From contig JAKCOZ010000301.1 of assembly GCA_022605955.1 (NCBI GenBank), positions 62,001 to 126,000 on the forward strand: a stretch of 64,000 nucleotides of DNA, in the 5' to 3' direction. The DNA is from Rallus limicola (lineage: Eukaryota; Chordata; Aves; Gruiformes; Rallidae). Positions 31,400 through 43,519 of this stretch are shown in pieces (positions within the stretch are counted from its first letter, which is position 1; each line of letters starts with the position of its first letter). The position numbers and the translations under genes are program-made. The notes below the pieces were generated by a model. The model was not told the origin of the DNA. It saw only the letters and a list, made by a program, of their open reading frames with translations, and made no database searches.

Positions 31400-34300
31400 C
31401 TTTGCCTGGAAAGAGGGAACATGCCTGGAACCTCCTACGGTGCTTTTCTCGGCCCTAGCAGACTGCAGTTCAAAACATGCTAAACGTCCAGCAATAACTC
31501 CCAAAGTAAAGAAGCTAGGCCTGAAAGGCATAGCTTGTCTGAAACCTCCTAACAGGACACGCGAGCAGACCCTGTCACTTTGGCTCTCAGCCTTTTCCTT
31601 TGCCTGGAAAGAGGGAACATGCCTGGAACCTCCTACGGTGCTTTTCTCGGCCCTAGCAGACTGCAGTTCAAAACATGCTAAACGTCCAGCAATAACTCCC
31701 AAAGTAAAGAAGCTAGGCCTGAAAGGCATAGCTTGTCTGAAACCTCCTAACAGGACACGCGAGCAGCCCCTGTCACTTTGGCTCTCAGCCTTTTCCTTTG
31801 CCTGGAAAGAGGGAACATGCCTGGAACCTCCTACGGTGCTTTTCTCGGCCCTAGCAGACTGCAGTTCAAAACATGCTAAACGTCCAGCAATAACTCCCAA
31901 AGTAAAGAAGCTAGGCCTGAAAGGCATAGCTTGTCTGAAACCTCCTAACAGGACACACGAGCAGACCCTGTCACTTTGGCTCTCAGCCTTTTCCTTTGCC
32001 TGGAAAGAGGGAACATGCCTGGAACCTCCTACGGTGCTTTTCTTGGCCCTAGCAGACTGCAGTTCAAAACATGCTAAACGTCCAGAAATAACTCCCAAAG
32101 TAAAGAAGCTAGGCCTGAAAGGCATAGCTCGCCTGAAACCTCCTAACAGGACACACGAGTAGACCCTGTCACTTTGGCTCTCAGCCTTTTCCTTTGCCTG
32201 GAAAGAGGGAACATGCCTGGAACCTCCTACGGTGCTTTTCTCGGCCCTAGCAGACTGCAGTTCAAAACATGCTAAACGTCCAGCAATAACTCCCAAAGTA
32301 AAGAAGCTAGGCCTGAAAGGCATAGCTTGTCTGAAACCTCCTAACAGGACACACGAGCAGACCCTGTCACTTTGGCTCTCAGCCTTTTCCTTTGCCTGGA
32401 AAGAGGGAACATGCCTGGAACCTCCTACGGTGCTTTTCTTGGCCCTAGCAGACTGCAGTTCAAAACATGCTAAACGTCCAGCAATAACTCCCAAAGTAAA
32501 GAAGCTAGGCCTGAAAGGCATAGCTCGCCTGAAACCTCCTAACAGGACACACGAGTAGACCCTGTCACTTTGGCTCTCAGCCTTTTCCTTTGCCTGGAAA
32601 GAGGGAACACGCCTGGAACCTCCTACGGTGCTTTTCTCGGCCCTAGCAGACTGCAGTTCAAAACATGCTAAACGTCCAGCAATAACTCCCAAAGTAATGA
32701 AGCTAGGCCTGAAAGGCATAGCTTGTCTGAAACCTCCTAACAGGACACACGAGCAGACCCTGTCACTTTGGCTCTCAGCCTTTTCCTTTGCCTGGAAAGA
32801 GGGAACATGCCTGGAACCTCCTACGGTGCTTTTCTCGGCCCTAGCAGACTGCAGTTCAAAACATGCTAAACGTCCAGCAATAACTCCCAAAGTAAAGAAG
32901 CTAGGCCTGAAAGGCATAGCTTGTCTGAAACCTCCTAACAGGACACGCGAGCAGACCCTGTCACTTTGGCTCTCAGCCTTTTCCTTTGCCTGGAAAGAGT
33001 GAACATGCCTGGAACCTCCTACGGTGCTTTTCTCGGCCCTAGCAGACTGCAGTTCAAAACATGCTAAACGTCCAGCAATAACTCCCAAAGTAAAGAAGCG
33101 AGGCCTGAAAGGCATAGCTTGTCTGAAACCTCCTAACAGGACACACGAGCAGACCCTGTCACTTTGGCTCTCAGCCTTTTCCTTTGCCTGGAAAGAGGGA
33201 ACATGCCTGGAACCTCCTACGGTGCTTTTCTCGGCCCTAGCAGACTGCAGTTCAAAACATGCTAAACGTCCAGCAATAACTCCCAAAGTAAAGAAGCTAG
33301 GCCTGAAAGGCATAGCTTGTCTGAAACCTCCTAACAGGACACACGAGCAGACCCTGTTCACTTTGGCTCTCAGCCTTTTCCTTTGCCTGGAAAGAGGGAA
33401 CATGCCTGGAACCTCCTACGGTGCTTTTCTCGGCCCTAGCAGACTGCAGTTCAAAACATGCTAAACGTCCAGCAATAACTCCCAAAGTAAAGAAGCTAGG
33501 CCTGAAAGGCATAGCTTGTCTGAAACCTCCTAACAGGACACACGAGCAGACCCTGTCACTTTGGCTCTCAGCCTTTTCCTTTGCCTGGAAAGAGGGAACA
33601 TGCCTGGAACCTCCTACGGTGCTTTTCTCGGCCCTAGCAGACTGCAGTTCAAAACATGCTAAACGTCCAGCAATAACTCCCAAAGTAAAGAAGCTAGGCC
33701 TGAAAGGCATAGCTTGTCTGAAACCTCCTAACAGGACACGTGAGCAGACCCTGTCACTTTGGCTCTCAGCCTTTTCCTTTGCCTGGAAAGAGGGAACATG
33801 CCTGGAACCTCCTACGGTGCTTTTCTCGGCCCTAGCAGACTGCAGTTCAAAACATGCTAAACGTCCAGCAATAACTCCCAAAGTAAAGAAGCTAGGCCTG
33901 AAAGGCATAGCTTGTCTGAAACCTCCTAACAGGACACACGAGCAGACCCTGTCACTTTGGCTCTCAGCCTTTTCCTTTGCCTGGAAAGAGGGAACATGCC
34001 TGGAACCTCCTACGGTGCTTTTCTTGGCCCTAGCAGACTGCAGTTCAAAACATGCTAAACGTCCAGCAATAACTCCCAAAGTAAAGAAGCTAGGCCTGAA
34101 AGGCATAGCTCGTCTGAAACCTCCTAACAGGACACACGAGCAGACCCTGTCACTTTGGCTCTCAGCCTTTTCCTTTGCCTGGAAAGAGGGAACATGCCTG
34201 GAACCTCCTACGGTGCTTTTCTCGGCCCTAGCAGACTGCAGTTCAAAACATGCTAAACGTCCAGCAATAACTCCCAAAGTAAAGAAGCTAGGCCTGAAAG

Positions 34301-37300
34301 GCATAGCTTGTCTGAAACCTCCTAACAGGACACACGAGCAGACCCTGTCACTTTGGCTCTCAGCCTTTTCCTTTGCCTGGAAAGAGGGAACATGCCTGGA
34401 ACCTCCTACGGTGCTTTTCTCGGCCCTAGCAGACTGCAGTTCAAAACATGGTAAACGTCCAGCAATAACTCCCAAAGTAAAGAAGCTAGGCCTGAAAGGC
34501 ATAGCTTGTCTGAAACCTCCTAACAGGACACACGAGCAGACCCTGTCACTTTGGCTCTCAGCCTTTTCCTTTGCCTGGAAAGAGGGAACATGCCTGGAAC
34601 CTCCTACGGTGCTTTTCTCGGCCCTAGCAGACTGCAGTTCAAAACATGCTAAACGTCCAGCAATAACTCCCAAAGTAAAGAAGCTAGGCCTGAAAGGCAT
34701 AGCTCGTCTGAAACCTCCTAACAGGACACACGAGCAGACCCTGTCACTTTGGCTCTCAGCCTTTTCCTTTGCCTGGAAAGAGGGAACATGCCTGGAACCT
34801 CCTACGGTGCTTTTCTCGGCCCTAGCAGACTGCAGTTCAAAACATGCTAAACGTCCAGCAATAACTCCCAAAGTAAAGAAGCTAGGCCTGAAAGGCATAG
34901 CTTGTCTGAAACCTCCTAACAGGACACACGAGCAGACCCTGTCACTTTGGCTCTCAGCCTTTTCCTTTGCCTGGAAAGAGGGAACATGCCTGGAACCTCC
35001 TACGGTGCTTTTCTCGGCCCTAGCAGACTGCAGTTCAAAACATGCTAAACGTCCAGCAATAACTCCCAAAGTAAAGAAGCTAGGCCTGAAAGGCATAGCT
35101 TGTCTGAAACCTCCTAACAGGACACACGAGCAGACCCTGTCACTTTGGCTCTCAGCCTTTTCCTTTGCCTGGAAAGAGGGAACATGCCTGGAACCTCCTA
35201 CGGTGCTTTTCTCGGCCCTAGCAGACTGCAGTTCAAAACATGCTAAACGTCCAGCAATAACTCCCAAAGTAAAGAAGCTAGGCCTGAAAGGCATAGCTTG
35301 TCTGAAACCTCCTAACAGGACACACGAGCAGACCCTGTCACTTTGGCTCTCAGCCTTTTCCTTTGCCTGGAAAGAGGGAACATGCCTGGAACCTCCTACG
35401 GTGCTTTTCTCGGCCCTAGCAGACTGCAGTTCAAAACATGCTAAACGTCCAGCAATAACTCCCAAAGTAAAGAAGCTAGGCCTGAAAGGCATAGCTCGCC
35501 TGAAACCTCCTAACAGGACACACGAGCAGACCCTGTCACTTTGGCTCTCAGCCTTTTCCTTTGCCTGGAAAGAGGGAACATGCCTGGAACCTCCTACGGT
35601 GCTTTAGTCGGCCCTAGCAGACTGCAGTTCAAAACATGCTAAACGTCCAGCAATAACTCCCAAAGTAAAGAAGCTAGGCCTGAAAGGCAAATCTTGTCTG
35701 AAACCTCCTAACAGGACACACGAGCAGACCCTGTCACTTTGGCTATCAGCCTTTTCCTTTGCCTGGAAAGAGGGAACATGCCTGGAACCTCCTACGGTGC
35801 TTTTCTCGGCCCTAGCAGACTGCAGTTCAAAACATGTTAAACGTCCAGCAATAACTCCCAAAGTAAAGAAGCTAGGCCTGAAAGGCATAGCTTGTCTGAA
35901 ACCTCCTAACAGGACACACGAGCAGACCCTGTCACTTTGGCTCTCAGCCTTTTCCTTTGCCTGGAAAGAGGGAACATGCCTGGAACCTCCTACGGTGCTT
36001 TTCTCGGCCCTAGCAGACTGCAGTTCAAAACATGCTAAACGTCCAGCAATAACTCCCAAAGTAAAGAAGCTAGGCCTGAAAGGCATAGCTTGTCTGAAAC
36101 CTCCTAACAGGACACACGAGCAGACCCTGTCACTTTGGCTCTCAGCCTTTTCCTTTGCCTGGAAAGAGGGAACATGCCTGGAACCTCCTACGGTGCTTTT
36201 CTCGGCCCTAGCAGACTGCAGTTCAAAACATGCTAAACGTCCAGCAATAACTCCCAAAGTAAAGAAGCTAGGCCTGAAAGGCATAGTTTGTCTGAAACCT
36301 CCTAACAGGACACGCGAGCAGACCCTGTCACTTTGGCTCTCAGCCTTTTCCTTTGCCTGGAAAGAGGGAACATGCCTGGAACCTCCTACGGTGCTTTTCT
36401 CGGCCCTAGCAGACTGCAGTTCAAAACATGCTAAACGTCCAGCAATAACTCCCAAAGTAAAGAAGCTAGGCCTGAAAGGCATAGCTTGTCTGAAACCTCC
36501 TAACAGGACACGCGAGCAGACCCTGTCACTTTGGCTCTCAGCCTTTTCCTTTGCCTGGAAAGAGGGAACATGCCTGGAACCTCCTACGGTGCTTTTCTCG
36601 GCCCTAGAAGACTGCAGTTCAAAACATGCTAAACGTCCAGCAATAACTCCCAAAGTAAAGAAGCTAGGCCTGAAAGGCATAGCTTGTCTGAAACCTCCTA
36701 ACAGGACACACGAGCAGACCCTGTCACTTTGGCTCTCAGCCTTTTCCTTTGCCTGGAAAGAGGGAACATGCCTGGAACCTCCTACGGTGCTTTTCTCGGC
36801 CCTAGCAGACTGCAGTTCAAAACATGCTAAACGTCCAGCAATAACTCCCAAAGTAATGAAGCTAGGCCTGAAAGGCATAGCTTGTCTGAAACCTCCTAAC
36901 AGGACACACGAGCAGACCCTGTCACTTTGGCTCTCAGCCTTTTCCTTTGCCTGGAAAGAGGGAACATGCCTGGAACCTCCTACGGTGCTTTTCTCGGCCC
37001 TAGCAGACTGCAGTTCAAAACATGCTAAACGTCCAGCAATAACTCCCAAAGTAAAGAAGCTAGGCCTGAAAGGCATAGCTTGTCTGAAACCTCCTAACAG
37101 GACACACGAGCAGACCCTGTCACTTTGGCTCTCAGCCTTTTCCTTTGCCTGGAAAGAGGGAACATGCCTGGAACCTCCTACGGTGCTTTTCTTGGCCCTA
37201 GCAGACTGCAGTTCAAAACATGCTAAACGTCCAGCAATAACTCCCAAAGTAAAGAAGCTAGGCCTGAAAGGCATAGCTTGTCTGAAACCTCCTAACAGGA

Positions 37301-40300
37301 CACACGAGCAGACCCTGTCACTTTGGCTCTCAGCCTTTTCCTTTGCCTGGAAAGAGGGAACATGCCTGGAACCTCCTACGGTGCTTTTCTCGGCCCTAGC
37401 AGACTGCAGTTCAAAACATGCTAAACGTCCAGCAATAACTCCCAAAGTAAAGAAGCTAGGCCTGAAAGGCATAGCTTGTCTGAAACCTCCTAACAGGACA
37501 CGCGAGCAGACCCTGTCACTTTGGCTCTCAGCCTTTTCCTTTGCCTGGAAAGAGGGAACATGCCTGGAACCTCCTACGGTGCTTTTCTCGGCCCTAGCAG
37601 ACTGCAGTTCAAAACATGCTAAACGTCCAGCAATAACTCCCAAAGTAAAGAAGCTAGGCCTGAAAGGCATAGCTTGTCTGAAACCTCCTAACAGGACACG
37701 CGAGCAGCCCCTGTCACTTTGGCTCTCAGCCTTTTCCTTTGCCTGGAAAGAGGGAACATGCCTGGAACCTCCTACGGTGCTTTTCTCGGCCCTAGCAGAC
37801 TGCAGTTCAAAACATGCTAAACGTCCAGCAATAACTCCCAAAGTAAAGAAGCTAGGCCTGAAAGGCATAGCTTGTCTGAAACCTCCTAACAGGACACACG
37901 AGCAGACCCTGTCACTTTGGCTCTCAGCCTTTTCCTTTGCCTGGAAAGAGGGAACATGCCTGGAACCTCCTACGGTGCTTTTCTTGGCCCTAGCAGACTG
38001 CAGTTCAAAACATGCTAAACGTCCAGAAATAACTCCCAAAGTAAAGAAGCTAGGCCTGAAAGGCATAGCTCGCCTGAAACCTCCTAACAGGACACACGAG
38101 TAGACCCTGTCACTTTGGCTCTCAGCCTTTTCCTTTGCCTGGAAAGAGGGAACATGCCTGGAACCTCCTACGGTGCTTTTCTCGGCCCTAGCAGACTGCA
38201 GTTCAAAACATGCTAAACGTCCAGCAATAACTCCCAAAGTAAAGAAGCTAGGCCTGAAAGGCATAGCTTGTCTGAAACCTCCTAACAGGACACACGAGCA
38301 GACCCTGTCACTTTGGCTCTCAGCCTTTTCCTTTGCCTGGAAAGAGGGAACATGCCTGGAACCTCCTACGGTGCTTTTCTTGGCCCTAGCAGACTGCAGT
38401 TCAAAACATGCTAAACGTCCAGCAATAACTCCCAAAGTAAAGAAGCTAGGCCTGAAAGGCATAGCTCGCCTGAAACCTCCTAACAGGACACACGAGTAGA
38501 CCCTGTCACTTTGGCTCTCAGCCTTTTCCTTTGCCTGGAAAGAGGGAACACGCCTGGAACCTCCTACGGTGCTTTTCTCGGCCCTAGCAGACTGCAGTTC
38601 AAAACATGCTAAACGTCCAGCAATAACTCCCAAAGTAATGAAGCTAGGCCTGAAAGGCATAGCTTGTCTGAAACCTCCTAACAGGACACACGAGCAGACC
38701 CTGTCACTTTGGCTCTCAGCCTTTTCCTTTGCCTGGAAAGAGGGAACATGCCTGGAACCTCCTACGGTGCTTTTCTCGGCCCTAGCAGACTGCAGTTCAA
38801 AACATGCTAAACGTCCAGCAATAACTCCCAAAGTAAAGAAGCTAGGCCTGAAAGGCATAGCTTGTCTGAAACCTCCTAACAGGACACGCGAGCAGACCCT
38901 GTCACTTTGGCTCTCAGCCTTTTCCTTTGCCTGGAAAGAGTGAACATGCCTGGAACCTCCTACGGTGCTTTTCTCGGCCCTAGCAGACTGCAGTTCAAAA
39001 CATGCTAAACGTCCAGCAATAACTCCCAAAGTAAAGAAGCGAGGCCTGAAAGGCATAGCTTGTCTGAAACCTCCTAACAGGACACACGAGCAGACCCTGT
39101 CACTTTGGCTCTCAGCCTTTTCCTTTGCCTGGAAAGAGGGAACATGCCTGGAACCTCCTACGGTGCTTTTCTCGGCCCTAGCAGACTGCAGTTCAAAACA
39201 TGCTAAACGTCCAGCAATAACTCCCAAAGTAAAGAAGCTAGGCCTGAAAGGCATAGCTTGTCTGAAACCTCCTAACAGGACACACGAGCAGACCCTGTTC
39301 ACTTTGGCTCTCAGCCTTTTCCTTTGCCTGGAAAGAGGGAACATGCCTGGAACCTCCTACGGTGCTTTTCTCGGCCCTAGCAGACTGCAGTTCAAAACAT
39401 GCTAAACGTCCAGCAATAACTCCCAAAGTAAAGAAGCTAGGCCTGAAAGGCATAGCTTGTCTGAAACCTCCTAACAGGACACACGAGCAGACCCTGTCAC
39501 TTTGGCTCTCAGCCTTTTCCTTTGCCTGGAAAGAGGGAACATGCCTGGAACCTCCTACGGTGCTTTTCTCGGCCCTAGCAGACTGCAGTTCAAAACATGC
39601 TAAACGTCCAGCAATAACTCCCAAAGTAAAGAAGCTAGGCCTGAAAGGCATAGCTTGTCTGAAACCTCCTAACAGGACACGTGAGCAGACCCTGTCACTT
39701 TGGCTCTCAGCCTTTTCCTTTGCCTGGAAAGAGGGAACATGCCTGGAACCTCCTACGGTGCTTTTCTCGGCCCTAGCAGACTGCAGTTCAAAACATGCTA
39801 AACGTCCAGCAATAACTCCCAAAGTAAAGAAGCTAGGCCTGAAAGGCATAGCTTGTCTGAAACCTCCTAACAGGACACACGAGCAGACCCTGTCACTTTG
39901 GCTCTCAGCCTTTTCCTTTGCCTGGAAAGAGGGAACATGCCTGGAACCTCCTACGGTGCTTTTCTTGGCCCTAGCAGACTGCAGTTCAAAACATGCTAAA
40001 CGTCCAGCAATAACTCCCAAAGTAAAGAAGCTAGGCCTGAAAGGCATAGCTCGTCTGAAACCTCCTAACAGGACACACGAGCAGACCCTGTCACTTTGGC
40101 TCTCAGCCTTTTCCTTTGCCTGGAAAGAGGGAACATGCCTGGAACCTCCTACGGTGCTTTTCTCGGCCCTAGCAGACTGCAGTTCAAAACATGCTAAACG
40201 TCCAGCAATAACTCCCAAAGTAAAGAAGCTAGGCCTGAAAGGCATAGCTTGTCTGAAACCTCCTAACAGGACACACGAGCAGACCCTGTCACTTTGGCTC

Positions 40301-43300
40301 TCAGCCTTTTCCTTTGCCTGGAAAGAGGGAACATGCCTGGAACCTCCTACGGTGCTTTTCTCGGCCCTAGCAGACTGCAGTTCAAAACATGGTAAACGTC
40401 CAGCAATAACTCCCAAAGTAAAGAAGCTAGGCCTGAAAGGCATAGCTTGTCTGAAACCTCCTAACAGGACACACGAGCAGACCCTGTCACTTTGGCTCTC
40501 AGCCTTTTCCTTTGCCTGGAAAGAGGGAACATGCCTGGAACCTCCTACGGTGCTTTTCTCGGCCCTAGCAGACTGCAGTTCAAAACATGCTAAACGTCCA
40601 GCAATAACTCCCAAAGTAAAGAAGCTAGGCCTGAAAGGCATAGCTCGTCTGAAACCTCCTAACAGGACACACGAGCAGACCCTGTCACTTTGGCTCTCAG
40701 CCTTTTCCTTTGCCTGGAAAGAGGGAACATGCCTGGAACCTCCTACGGTGCTTTTCTCGGCCCTAGCAGACTGCAGTTCAAAACATGCTAAACGTCCAGC
40801 AATAACTCCCAAAGTAAAGAAGCTAGGCCTGAAAGGCATAGCTTGTCTGAAACCTCCTAACAGGACACACGAGCAGACCCTGTCACTTTGGCTCTCAGCC
40901 TTTTCCTTTGCCTGGAAAGAGGGAACATGCCTGGAACCTCCTACGGTGCTTTTCTCGGCCCTAGCAGACTGCAGTTCAAAACATGCTAAACGTCCAGCAA
41001 TAACTCCCAAAGTAAAGAAGCTAGGCCTGAAAGGCATAGCTTGTCTGAAACCTCCTAACAGGACACACGAGCAGACCCTGTCACTTTGGCTCTCAGCCTT
41101 TTCCTTTGCCTGGAAAGAGGGAACATGCCTGGAACCTCCTACGGTGCTTTTCTCGGCCCTAGCAGACTGCAGTTCAAAACATGCTAAACGTCCAGCAATA
41201 ACTCCCAAAGTAAAGAAGCTAGGCCTGAAAGGCATAGCTTGTCTGAAACCTCCTAACAGGACACACGAGCAGACCCTGTCACTTTGGCTCTCAGCCTTTT
41301 CCTTTGCCTGGAAAGAGGGAACATGCCTGGAACCTCCTACGGTGCTTTTCTCGGCCCTAGCAGACTGCAGTTCAAAACATGCTAAACGTCCAGCAATAAC
41401 TCCCAAAGTAAAGAAGCTAGGCCTGAAAGGCATAGCTTGTCTGAAACCTCCTAACAGGACACGTGAGCAGACCCTGTCACTTTGGCTCTCAGCCTTTTCC
41501 TTTGCCTGGAAAGAGGGAACATGCCTGGAACCTCCTACGGTGCTTTTCTCGGCCCTAGCAGACTGCAGTTCAAAACATGCTAAACGTCCAGCAATAACTC
41601 CCAAAGTAAAGAAGCTAGGCCTGAAAGGCATAGCTTGTCTGAAACCTCCTAACAGGACACACGAGCAGACCCTGTCACTTTGGCTCTCAGCCTTTTCCTT
41701 TGCCTGGAAAGAGGGAACATGCCTGGAACCTCCTACGGTGCTTTTCTTGGCCCTAGCAGACTGCAGTTCAAAACATGCTAAACGTCCAGCAATAACTCCC
41801 AAAGTAAAGAAGCTAGGCCTGAAAGGCATAGCTCGTCTGAAACCTCCTAACAGGACACACGAGCAGACCCTGTCACTTTGGCTCTCAGCCTTTTCCTTTG
41901 CCTGGAAAGAGGGAACATGCCTGGAACCTCCTACGGTGCTTTTCTCGGCCCTAGCAGACTGCAGTTCAAAACATGCTAAACGTCCAGCAATAACTCCCAA
42001 AGTAAAGAAGCTAGGCCTGAAAGGCATAGCTTGTCTGAAACCTCCTAACAGGACACACGAGCAGACCCTGTCACTTTGGCTCTCAGCCTTTTCCTTTGCC
42101 TGGAAAGAGGGAACATGCCTGGAACCTCCTACGGTGCTTTTCTCGGCCCTAGCAGACTGCAGTTCAAAACATGGTAAACGTCCAGCAATAACTCCCAAAG
42201 TAAAGAAGCTAGGCCTGAAAGGCATAGCTTGTCTGAAACCTCCTAACAGGACACACGAGCAGACCCTGTCACTTTGGCTCTCAGCCTTTTCCTTTGCCTG
42301 GAAAGAGGGAACATGCCTGGAACCTCCTACGGTGCTTTTCTCGGCCCTAGCAGACTGCAGTTCAAAACATGCTAAACGTCCAGCAATAACTCCCAAAGTA
42401 AAGAAGCTAGGCCTGAAAGGCATAGCTCGTCTGAAACCTCCTAACAGGACACACGAGCAGACCCTGTCACTTTGGCTCTCAGCCTTTTCCTTTGCCTGGA
42501 AAGAGGGAACATGCCTGGAACCTCCTACGGTGCTTTTCTCGGCCCTAGCAGACTGCAGTTCAAAACATGCTAAACGTCCAGCAATAACTCCCAAAGTAAA
42601 GAAGCTAGGCCTGAAAGGCATAGCTTGTCTGAAACCTCCTAACAGGACACACGAGCAGACCCTGTCACTTTGGCTCTCAGCCTTTTCCTTTGCCTGGAAA
42701 GAGGGAACATGCCTGGAACCTCCTACGGTGCTTTTCTCGGCCCTAGCAGACTGCAGTTCAAAACATGCTAAACGTCCAGCAATAACTCCCAAAGTAAAGA
42801 AGCTAGGCCTGAAAGGCATAGCTTGTCTGAAACCTCCTAACAGGACACACGAGCAGACCCTGTCACTTTGGCTCTCAGCCTTTTCCTTTGCCTGGAAAGA
42901 GGGAACATGCCTGGAACCTCCTACGGTGCTTTTCTCGGCCCTAGCAGACTGCAGTTCAAAACATGCTAAACGTCCAGCAATAACTCCCAAAGTAAAGAAG
43001 CTAGGCCTGAAAGGCATAGCTTGTCTGAAACCTCCTAACAGGACACACGAGCAGACCCTGTCACTTTGGCTCTCAGCCTTTTCCTTTGCCTGGAAAGAGG
43101 GAACATGCCTGGAACCTCCTACGGTGCTTTTCTCGGCCCTAGCAGACTGCAGTTCAAAACATGCTAAACGTCCAGCAATAACTCCCAAAGTAAAGAAGCT
43201 AGGCCTGAAAGGCATAGCTCGCCTGAAACCTCCTAACAGGACACACGAGCAGACCCTGTCACTTTGGCTCTCAGCCTTTTCCTTTGCCTGGAAAGAGGGA

Positions 43301-43330
43301 ACATGCCTGGAACCTCCTACGGTGCTTTAG
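31400..43330. repeat. 5,941-bp duplication with an extra 1,782-bp internal repeat
   Basis: The landmarks CACGAGTAG (32162, 32558), AACACGCC, GTAATGAAG, GAGTGAAC, CTGTTCACT (33357) and CACGTGAG (33740) all recur 5,941 bp later (30 monomers plus 1 bp). In the second copy a nine-monomer series (CACGTGAG, CTTTTCTTGG with CTCGTC, ATGGTAAACG, CTCGTC) is itself repeated 1,782 bp on: the GTGAGC at 39681 recurs at 41463. As a result GCTTTAGTCGG at 35606 and 43329 is 7,723 bp apart. End points are approximate. Confidence 0.85.
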
Positions 43331-43519
43331 TCGGCCCTAGCAGACTGCAGTTCAAAACATGCTAAACGTCCAGCAATAACTCCCAAAGTAAAGAAGCTAG
43401 GCCTGAAAGGCAAATCTTGTCTGAAACCTCCTAACAGGACACACGAGCAGACCCTGTCACTTTGGCTATCAGCCTTTTCCTTTGCCTGGAAAGAGGGAAC
43501 ATGCCTGGAACCTCCTACG

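Noticed and set aside
25109..33403. 2,764-codon minus-strand frame with repeated ATG codons
   Set aside because: This is the reverse strand of the same satellite. Its length follows from a period divisible by three, and I see no promoter, splice structure or recognisable domain.
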